Positions 13,070-18,130 of a DNA stretch of 18,130 bases are shown here, piece after piece. Location: positions 1 to 18,130 of the forward strand of contig JAQGJO010000210.1 of assembly GCA_028290595.1 (NCBI GenBank), written 5' to 3'. Position 1 is the stretch's first letter. Each line of letters opens with the position of its first letter. Under the pieces are notes generated by a model. The model did not search any database. It was not told the origin of the DNA and was given only the letters and a program-made list of their open reading frames with translations. This DNA comes from Hyphomicrobiales bacterium. Its GTDB lineage: Bacteria; Pseudomonadota; Alphaproteobacteria; Rhizobiales; Beijerinckiaceae. Position numbers and translations under genes: made by a program.

Positions 13070-13188
13070 GCTCGCGCGCCGGGCTCGCCGATTCACGCAA
13101 AATCCTGTATTGCGCGCTCTCATGCGCGTTGCGCCCGGACATCATGTCTGGCTCAATGGCGTGCAGCGTTCGCGATCGACGGAAGACC

Positions 13189-13407
13189 ATGCCGGGCAGG
13201 ATGAATGATGAGGATCGCGCGGCTTTTCAGGCCGAGCTCGACCGGCTGCGCGAGGAACATCGCGATCTCGACGCCGCCATTGTCGCGCTGCAGTCTGTCG
13301 GCAGCCTCGATCAGCTTCAGCTTCAACGCCTGAAAAAGCGCAAGCTCGTGCTTCGCGACCGCATACAGATGCTTGAGGACCAGATTACACCGGATATCAT
13401 CGCCTGA
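13189..13407 (+). CDS. DUF465 (YdcH-like) small coiled-coil protein
   Basis: A 72-residue protein of the same DUF465 family as the divergent gene at 12551-12739: FQAELDRLREEHRDLDAAI, then DQLQLQRLKKRKLVLRDRIQMLEDQ, the paired helices typical of the family. The start at 13189 has GGAAG 5 bases upstream; the ATG at 13201 (68 residues) is an alternative. The open frame continues far upstream through repeats, which gives a false 226-residue ORF. purE follows after 115 bases on the same strand, a neighbourhood I have seen in other Hyphomicrobiales (recollection). The function is unknown. Confidence 0.85.
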   Translation: MPGRMNDEDRAAFQAELDRLREEHRDLDAAIVALQSVGSLDQLQLQRLKKRKLVLRDRIQMLEDQITPDIIA

Positions 13408-13522
13408 ACCGCCGTTTTCCGCTTAAAATCCCGCTTTGGCTTGCGGGGTGGAGGCGCTTCGTCTATCTCCGCCAGCTTTCCTGCTTCCATACCCTGCTTC
13501 TTGCCTCCCACGGGGAATTTCA

Positions 13523-14041
13523 TTGGCTCAGAAACCAGCACCGGTCGCCATTATTATGGGAAGCCAATCCGACTGGGATACGATGCGGCATGCAGCCGAT
13601 ACCCTCGCGGCGCTCGATATCGGCCACAAGGCGCTGATCGTTTCGGCACACCGGACGCCTGATCGGCTCGTGGCTTTCGCCAAAGGCGCCAAACAGCGTG
13701 GTTTCAAGGTCATCATCGCCGGCGCCGGCGGCGCCGCTCATCTTCCCGGCATGACGGCATCCATGACCCCGCTGCCGGTTTTCGGCGTACCGGTCGAATC
13801 CAAGGCACTGTCGGGCATGGATTCGCTTTTATCCATCGTGCAGATGCCGGGTGGCATTCCCGTCGGCACGCTCGCCATCGGCCGTGCCGGCGCGATCAAT
13901 GCGGCCCTGCTGGCCGCCGCGGTTCTGGCGCTTCACGACGAGGCGCTCGCCGGCCGGCTCGATATCTGGCGCGCCGCCCAGAGTGCATCGGTCGCCGAAA
14001 TCCCGGATGATACGGCCGGAAAGCCAGCCGGAAAGCATTGA
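13523..14041 (+). CDS. purE: N5-carboxyaminoimidazole ribonucleotide mutase
   Basis: A 172-residue class I PurE, which converts N5-CAIR to CAIR in purine synthesis, working after PurK. Motifs are GSQSDWDTM (about 13-21) for substrate phosphate binding, SAHRTPDR with the active-site His, [11 protein letters not shown] and [30 protein letters not shown] (GVPVESK, then LSIVQMPGG). The likely start is TTG at 13523: the protein then begins [14 protein letters not shown] as in relatives, and GGGGA lies 6 bases upstream. The ATG at 13436 would add 29 residues that look non-coding. purK follows after 7 bases, so the two are co-transcribed. Confidence 0.95.
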   Translation: MAQKPAPVAIIMGSQSDWDTMRHAADTLAALDIGHKALIVSAHRTPDRLVAFAKGAKQRGFKVIIAGAGGAAHLPGMTASMTPLPVFGVPVESKALSGMDSLLSIVQMPGGIPVGTLAIGRAGAINAALLAAAVLALHDEALAGRLDIWRAAQSASVAEIPDDTAGKPAGKH

Positions 14042-14048
14042 GAGTAGA

Positions 14049-15170
14049 ATGGTCCGCCAGACGATCACATTGCCGGCCATCGCGCCCGGCGCAACCATCG
14101 GCATTCTGGGCTCCGGTCAGCTCGGCCGGATGCTGGCCATGGCCGCTTCCAGCCTCGGGTTGAAAACACATATTTATGCCCCCGAAAGCGGCCCGGCCTG
14201 CGATGTCGCCGCGCATTCGACGATCGCCGCCTACGAGGACACGGTGGCACTGGCGGACTTCGCCGCGGCGGTTTCAGTCGTCACCTATGAATTCGAAAAT
14301 GTGCCGGCCGATACGGCCGCCTTTCTGTCGGCGCGATTGCCGGTTCTGCCCGACAGCACGGTGCTGGCGACGACGCAGGACCGGCTCGTCGAAAAAGATT
14401 TTCTCAATCGCTTAGGGATTCCCACCGCGCCCTATCGGGCGGTCGAGGATGGCGGCAGTCTGGCGCGCGCGGTGGCGCAGATCGGCCGTCCGTCCATCCT
14501 GAAAACGCGCCGCTTCGGCTATGACGGCAAGGGCCAGGCGCTGGTTCGCGAGGGCGCCGATCTCGCCAGCGCGTTTCGCGGCCTGGGAGGCCATCCCTGT
14601 ATCCTGGAAGGCATCGTTCCTTTTGTTCGCGAGATATCGGTCATCGCGGCGCGAGGAGGCGACGGCTCGTTTGCGGCCTGGGATGTCTGCGAGAACGAGC
14701 ACGATCACCATGTTCTGAGCCGCACCCTGGTACCGGCGCGCATCGCCGGCGAGACGGCCAAGGAGGCGACGGCGCTGGCGCGCAAGATCGTCGACGCTTT
14801 GAATTATGTTGGCGTCATCGCGGTGGAAATGTTCGTGGTCGAGGAACGACAGCTCGACGGATCTACGATCGAACAATTGGTCGTCAATGAAATCGCCCCG
14901 CGCGTCCATAATTCAGGCCATTGGACGATCGACGGCGCGGTGACGTCGCAATTTTCACAGCATATCCGCGCCATCTGCGGCTGGCCTCTCGGCTCGCCGC
15001 GCCGGCATGGCCGGATCGAGATGGACAATCTGATCGGCGAGGACGCCAATCGCTGGCGCGACATTCTCGGCGACGGCGCGGCCTCGCTGCACATCTACGG
15101 TAAGCATGAGGCGCGGCACGGCCGGAAAATGGGTCACGTCACCCGTGTCCTGCCGGACGACAGCCTCTAA
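14049..15170 (+). CDS. purK: 5-(carboxyamino)imidazole ribonucleotide synthase
   Basis: A 373-residue ATP-grasp enzyme that makes N5-CAIR from AIR, ATP and bicarbonate, supplying PurE. Motifs are the N-terminal GILGSGQLGRM (18-28), TYEFENVP (79-86), the ATP-grasp loop LKTRRFGYDGKGQ (151-163), FVREISVIAARG, and NEIAPRVHNSGHWT (280-293) with the metal-binding Glu and Asn, ending in LHIYGKHEARHGRKMGHV. The frame opens at 13851 within purE, but the ATG at 14049, 7 bases after the purE stop with GAG upstream, gives the normal length. Its TAA stop directly abuts the stop codon of the convergent cupin gene, with no bases between. Confidence 0.96.
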   Translation: MVRQTITLPAIAPGATIGILGSGQLGRMLAMAASSLGLKTHIYAPESGPACDVAAHSTIAAYEDTVALADFAAAVSVVTYEFENVPADTAAFLSARLPVLPDSTVLATTQDRLVEKDFLNRLGIPTAPYRAVEDGGSLARAVAQIGRPSILKTRRFGYDGKGQALVREGADLASAFRGLGGHPCILEGIVPFVREISVIAARGGDGSFAAWDVCENEHDHHVLSRTLVPARIAGETAKEATALARKIVDALNYVGVIAVEMFVVEERQLDGSTIEQLVVNEIAPRVHNSGHWTIDGAVTSQFSQHIRAICGWPLGSPRRHGRIEMDNLIGEDANRWRDILGDGAASLHIYGKHEARHGRKMGHVTRVLPDDSL

Positions 15171-15674
15171 TCACCCTTCTTCGGAGACAGCACGGGCTTC
15201 GATGGCGTCGACCTCGGCCTGGTCGAACGGGCCCCATTGGTTGGGCACGCCGCGATATTTCGACTGGTCGTCGTCGGGGCCGAGCAGGCGCAGGCAGGCG
15301 CTGTTGAGATCGGCCTCGCCGGTCAGCGGCGGCGTGTGAACTTCGAGAATCCGGCATTTTGCCGGGCCCCTGTTCCAGGCCCAATGGGTCTTGCCGCGCG
15401 GAATGCGCATGAAATCGCCGGGTTTGCAGCGAAATCCGCGCCCATCGACGAAAAACCAGATCTCGCCTTCCATAATCCAGTTGATCTGCTCGGAATCGTG
15501 GAAATGCGGCTTGGTATGATAGCCGCCATCGCGATTGGCGATCATGACGCTGGATTCCATGCCGCTGATCATCTGCAGGTTGAACGCTGCGGTATTGTTC
15601 TTGTCGGCTGGTTTGACCTGCAGGACCGGGAGGTCGGCGAGATTGGCACGGTAGGCAGGCTTCGGATCGGTCAT
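15171..15674 (-). CDS. Cupin-domain protein
   Basis: A 167-residue single-domain cupin. Motif 1 is GGYHTKPHFHDSEQINWIMEG (about 50-70), with HxH and Glu metal ligands, and motif 2 is PGDFMRIPRGKTHW (about 85-98), with the third His. A metal-dependent enzyme or small-molecule-binding role is expected, but the substrate is not evident. The C-terminal part (LRLLGPDDDQSKYRGVPNQ) is longer than a minimal cupin. The start at 15674 has GGGAG 7 bases upstream. The upstream 283 bases to rpsU hold a stem GCGGATT/AATCCGC at 15797-15820 and no credible gene. Confidence 0.85.
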   Translation of the reverse strand: MTDPKPAYRANLADLPVLQVKPADKNNTAAFNLQMISGMESSVMIANRDGGYHTKPHFHDSEQINWIMEGEIWFFVDGRGFRCKPGDFMRIPRGKTHWAWNRGPAKCRILEVHTPPLTGEADLNSACLRLLGPDDDQSKYRGVPNQWGPFDQAEVDAIEARAVSEEG

Positions 15675-15957
15675 GTTTCGCTCCCGGTTATTGTGCGGTT
15701 TATTGGTTTTGCCGCAAAGCCAAACCTAAACAAGAGTCCTGGCTGGAGCAATCGGCCGCGATACCCTAGCAACCCCTGACAATGCAGCATTATCGAGCGG
15801 ATTCTGCCGCGAAAATCCGCGCGTTCTGCTGGACACTGCAGGGTGATTCTGCTAATTCGCCCGCCACGGTTCGGCGCCCCGTCGCGCCGACGGCAGATTT
15901 TTTCCATAGCCGGGCCCGAACTCCATTTTCACTGGCCCATGAAAACAGGATCAGCGA

Positions 15958-16197
15958 GTGCAAGTTCTCGTTCGTGACAACAATGTTGACCAGGCGCTGA
16001 AGGCCCTGAAAAAGAAGATGCAGCGGGAAGGTATTTTCCGCGAAATGAAGCTTCGCGGCCATTACGAGAAGCCCTCCGAAAAGCGCGCCCGGGAGAAGGC
16101 GGAAGCCGTCCGCCGCGCCCGCAAGCTCGCCCGCAAGAAAATGCAGCGCGAGGGCCTTATTCCTATGAAGCCGAAGCCCGTGATGGGCGCCCGCTGA
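15958..16197 (+). CDS. rpsU: 30S ribosomal protein S21
   Basis: A 79-residue very basic protein with the S21 pattern: [20 protein letters not shown] at the start, [21 protein letters not shown], then a Lys/Arg-rich tail ([13 protein letters not shown]). S21 binds the small subunit near the anti-Shine-Dalgarno region and aids initiation. The start codon is GTG at 15958, with AGGA about 9 bases upstream; beginning at Gln-Val-Leu-Val fits other S21 proteins. The tail, ending in KPKPVMGAR, is slightly longer than in enterobacteria, as is usual in alphaproteobacteria. Confidence 0.96.
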   Translation: MQVLVRDNNVDQALKALKKKMQREGIFREMKLRGHYEKPSEKRAREKAEAVRRARKLARKKMQREGLIPMKPKPVMGAR

Positions 16198-16240
16198 CAC
16201 GGTTAACGCCGCGTTAAACATTTATGCGTTTTTTATCAAT

Positions 16241-16270
16241 GGCGCCCGCGGATCGTTCCGTCCGGGCGCC
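16241..16270 (+). terminator. Candidate terminator of rpsU
   Basis: GGCGCCCG and CGGGCGCC form an 8-bp GC stem with a 14-base loop, 43 bases after the rpsU stop. It is followed by GTGATATTTT, a weak T-rich stretch. A shorter TTAAC/GTTAA stem at 16203-16217 with TTTTTT at 16229-16234 lies just before it. Either could end the S21 transcript. Confidence 0.5.
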
Positions 16271-16290
16271 GTGATATTTTCTAGCTTGGC

Positions 16291-16320
16291 TTCCCGATCC
16301 AGCCGGATCGGAAAACCTAT
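16291..16320 (+). repeat. Solo block B of the mosaic repeat
   Basis: CCGATCC-AGCC-GGATCGG followed by AAAACCTATA repeats block B of the elements at 2141-2170 and 12971-13000, here without block A. It lies between rpsU and the TPR lipoprotein gene. Confidence 0.75.
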
Positions 16321-16425
16321 ACCGGAACAAGCCGTCTCATTAACGCCGTGTTGCATGGCCAAAGGGGGTGTCTGGCGGGTAGGGTGGAAACTCAAGAGTC
16401 GGTTTAAAGAAAGTACTTCAGCGCC

Positions 16426-17292
16426 ATGTCGATAACACAAGCTGAACACGCGCCGGGCCTGCGGCGCCCGGGATTTTTTGCGGTTGCAGCCGTTCTCGCG
16501 CTGGCTCTTGCTGGCTGCGAAAGTGTCGGCGGGCTCGGCTCGCGCGGGACGCCTGCGGCCGAGATCAGCGAAGACTGCGCCGCGCTTCAGGCCAATGTCG
16601 CCTCGCTGACCGAAGTGATCCAGCGTAATCCCGGCGATTCGCAGGCCTATAATACGCGCGGCGCCGCCTATGCGCGTTGCGGCCGCTATCAGGAAGCCAT
16701 CACCGATTTTAGCCAGGTGGTGAAGATTGATCCGCAGCACGCCCCCGCCTACACCAATCGCGGTCTTGCCTATCGGCAGATCGGCCGCAATGATCAGGCG
16801 CTGGCGGATTTCACCCGCGCCATCGAGGTCAATCCGCGCCATGCGCCGGCCTATCTCGCGCGCGCCAACCTGCTGCGCACGCAGAACCAGCTCGATCAGG
16901 CGATGGGCGATCTCAACAACGCGATACGCCTCAACCCCGAACAGGCCCAGGCTTTTCATGCGCGCGGCCTGATCTATCAGCGCAACGGCGAACACGCCAA
17001 AGCCATCACTGACTTTGACAATGCGATCGATCGCGATCCTTTCAACGCGGCGCCCTATCAAGCACGGGGCCAGAGCCTGACCATCGTCGGCAAATTCGAT
17101 GCGGCGATCGAGGATTTCAACGCCGCGCTCAACATCAACAACCAGAACGCCGATGCCTGGGCCGGCCTCGGCCTCGCCTATGAGCGCAAGGGCGAAAAGC
17201 AGAAAGCGGCGGAAAGCTACAATCGCGCGCTCATCGTCAACCCGAGCAATCAGTTTGCCAAGGAAGGCCAGTCGCGCATCGGCCGGGTGTAG
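16426..17292 (+). CDS. TPR-repeat lipoprotein
   Basis: A 288-residue predicted lipoprotein. The signal sequence (hydrophobic FFAVAAVLALALAG) ends in a lipobox with Cys31 (LAGC). From about residue 65 to the end there are about six tandem TPR units, each with a form of AYNTRGAAYARCGRYQEAITDF and ending in a NP or DP turn (VKIDPQHAPA, IEVNPRHAPA, IRLNPEQAQA, IDRDPFNAAP, LNINNQNADA). TPRs bind partner proteins; an outer-membrane or periplasmic scaffold role is inferred. It is not BamD, which has a different length and repeat spacing. There is no strong ribosome binding site before the ATG. The long minus-strand frame opposite it is a codon-pattern shadow. Confidence 0.88.
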   Translation: MSITQAEHAPGLRRPGFFAVAAVLALALAGCESVGGLGSRGTPAAEISEDCAALQANVASLTEVIQRNPGDSQAYNTRGAAYARCGRYQEAITDFSQVVKIDPQHAPAYTNRGLAYRQIGRNDQALADFTRAIEVNPRHAPAYLARANLLRTQNQLDQAMGDLNNAIRLNPEQAQAFHARGLIYQRNGEHAKAITDFDNAIDRDPFNAAPYQARGQSLTIVGKFDAAIEDFNAALNINNQNADAWAGLGLAYERKGEKQKAAESYNRALIVNPSNQFAKEGQSRIGRV

Positions 17293-17327
17293 GGGCTCAT
17301 CATTGCTGATGGCTGCAAACTATCAGG

Positions 17328-17374
17328 AGCCCTCATCCTGAGGAGCAACGTTTGCGTTGCGTCTCGAAGGACGG
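17328..17374 (+). repeat. Palindromic repeat, copy 1
   Basis: The element reads CCCTCATCCTGAGGAG, then a 6-bp stem GCAACG-TTTG-CGTTGC (17345-17360), then GTCTCGAAGGACGG. CCTCA and TGAGG form a second small stem, and TCCT/AGGA can pair across the whole unit. An inverted copy lies at 17513-17557. Elements of this sequence are common in Bradyrhizobium-related genomes (recollection). Confidence 0.85.
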
Positions 17375-17512
17375 GGGCGACACGCCGCAGCCAGCCGATC
17401 AACATCCTACCGCTTGCTACGGAACGCCAACAGTCATCCGCGTATTTCAGCAGATGTACTGATGCATTGTCGCTCGTGATGCAGCCCTCACCATCGTCTT
17501 CGCCTGTCGCCG
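17375..17512. other. Spacer between inverted repeat copies
   Basis: About 138 bases enclosed by the two inverted copies of the palindromic repeat. I see no credible reading frame, promoter or RNA gene in it. Its outer edges continue the similarity of the arms (GGCGACA on the left, TGTCGCC on the right). The whole 319-base gap from 17293 to 17611 is accounted for by this spacer, the two repeat copies and short flanks. Confidence 0.6.
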
Positions 17513-17557
17513 CCGTCCTTCGAGACGCCTGCTACGCAGGCTCCTCAGGATGAGGGC
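17513..17557 (-). repeat. Palindromic repeat, copy 2 (inverted)
   Basis: This is the inverted copy of the element at 17328-17374. Plus-strand order is CCGTCCTTCGAGAC, the stem GCCTGC-TAC-GCAGGC (17527-17541), then TCCTCAGGATGAGGG. The outer parts match copy 1 almost perfectly, whereas the inner stem has a different sequence but still pairs fully. Confidence 0.85.
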
Positions 17558-17611
17558 TTCTGTTGGTTTTCGTGGTTCTTCTGACTGTTCAGTATCTGGT
17601 CGGTCAGATGC

Positions 17612-17878
17612 CTACGCGCCGATGCCGCATTTCCGGTAGAGTTCGATGCGATAGGAGCGCGCTGTCTGGTTGCCGCGGCTGCGCGGGATCACCCAGCGTC
17701 GGCGCGGACTCAGCGCCGCATAGGTGCCGAAGACATCCGCATAGCACTGAGCTTTTTCGCCGGAATGGCCGCGTCGTTGGGCGATGCGCATGCCGACCTC
17801 TTGCGAGGTTGCGGCTTGCGCCGAAGCGCAACAAGCCAAAGCAGACGTCACGTAAGCCATTGCTAAAATTATCCGCAT
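17612..17878 (-). CDS. Small secreted hypothetical protein
   Basis: An 88-residue protein with a signal peptide (MRIILAMAYVTSALACCASAQAA, cleavage likely near residue 22-23). The mature part, about 65 residues, is basic and has two Cys (45 and 84) that could form a disulfide, and ends in YRIELYRKCGIGA. I do not recognise a family. The start has GGAGGG 5 bases upstream, which supports it over the overlapping frame at 17604-17897. It lies between the inverted repeat pair and a partial hydrolase gene on the same strand. Confidence 0.65.
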   Translation of the reverse strand: MRIILAMAYVTSALACCASAQAATSQEVGMRIAQRRGHSGEKAQCYADVFGTYAALSPRRRWVIPRSRGNQTARSYRIELYRKCGIGA

Positions 17879-18005
17879 GATTGCCCTCCACGATCATTCA
17901 GATTGTCGGAGGCTAAGACATAGTCCTTAAAAGGGAAAGTCTGTTTTCAGATCGTATTCCGACTAAGTGCTGCAGCGCAGGGCTTTATCGGCAGCGGCGT
18001 CGCGC

Positions 18006-18130
18006 CTATCGAGCCGATAGCCTTTCGATCCAGGCCAGGACTTGCGGCATGACGCCATCCGCACCCATCACCGGATGGCCGCCTCCCGCAACCTTGATGA
18101 ATTGTTTCGGCTCTGGTGCGAGTGCAAACA
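18006..18130 (-). CDS. Alpha/beta hydrolase, C-terminal fragment
   Basis: An open frame enters from the right edge of the window on the minus strand and ends at TAG (18008-18006), coding 41 residues: FALAPEPKQFIKVAGGGHPV, then MGADGVMPQVLAWIERLSAR. The segment KQFIKVAGGGH followed by an amphipathic final helix is the usual end of alpha/beta-hydrolase-fold proteins, where this His is the catalytic one. The rest is outside the window, so family placement is tentative. Confidence 0.6.
   Translation of the reverse strand, partial: FALAPEPKQFIKVAGGGHPVMGADGVMPQVLAWIERLSAR

Noticed and set aside
12727..13188. Upstream extension of the DUF465 frame to a 226-residue protein
   Set aside because: The added region is encoded by the 11-bp array and the duplicated palindromes, which leads to repeated peptide segments with no protein character; a good start with a ribosome binding site exists at 13189.
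15782..16000. 72-residue frame running into rpsU
   Set aside because: No ribosome binding site, no protein features, and it overlaps the start of the well supported rpsU gene in another frame.
16222..17061. Long minus-strand frame opposite the TPR lipoprotein
   Set aside because: It mirrors the repeat pattern of the TPR gene, has no ribosome binding site and runs into the rpsU terminator region; typical antisense shadow in high-GC DNA.
17328..17557. Insertion sequence with terminal inverted repeats
   Set aside because: The 138-base interior has no transposase or other coding frame, and the repeats are themselves palindromic elements of a dispersed family.

Overview
The window looks like ordinary chromosome of a high-GC alphaproteobacterium, most probably in the Hyphomicrobiales (Bradyrhizobium / Rhodopseudomonas / Xanthobacteraceae neighbourhood). 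This is inferred from protein style, from a purE-purK pair preceded by a DUF465-type gene, from the ThrRS and S21 sequences, and from two families of palindromic intergenic repeats that I recognise from this order. No rRNA, tRNA, CRISPR array, phage or transposase gene is visible. Genes on both strands are tightly packed, with many convergent pairs that share or abut stop codons.

Left part (1-4.9 kb): the 3' part of thrS; a convergent block on the minus strand (secreted three-module beta protein, stand-alone Lrp/AsnC ligand-binding domain, then an Ivy-type lysozyme inhibitor, with a mosaic palindromic repeat filling the gap before the last gene); then a plus-strand pair of flavoenzymes (YdjA-like nitroreductase and a flavin-reductase-like split-barrel protein).

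Middle (4.9-12 kb): a toxin-antitoxin module of the HI1419/HI1420 (HigBA-like) type with a palindromic operator over its presumed promoter; prpE (propionyl-CoA synthetase); a membrane glycosyltransferase fused to a GtrA domain (GT87-GtrA); a TauE/SafE exporter; and a membrane-anchored regulator with an N-terminal winged-helix-like domain, one transmembrane helix and C-terminal TPRs, convergent with the exporter.

Right part (12-18.1 kb): a small helical protein, two divergent DUF465 small coiled-coil genes separated by about 450 bases of repeats (an 11-bp tandem array plus a duplicated mosaic palindrome), purE-purK (purE with a TTG start), a cupin protein, rpsU, a TPR lipoprotein, an inverted pair of a second palindromic repeat whose inner stem is kept by compensatory changes, a small secreted protein and the 3' end of an alpha/beta hydrolase gene.

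I do not see a clearly new multi-gene system. The items most worth a second look are the GT87-GtrA fusion, the helically phased 11-bp tandem array and duplicated palindrome between the DUF465 genes, the structure-conserved inverted repeat pair near 17.4 kb, and the toxin-antitoxin operator with almost no leader before the toxin gene.
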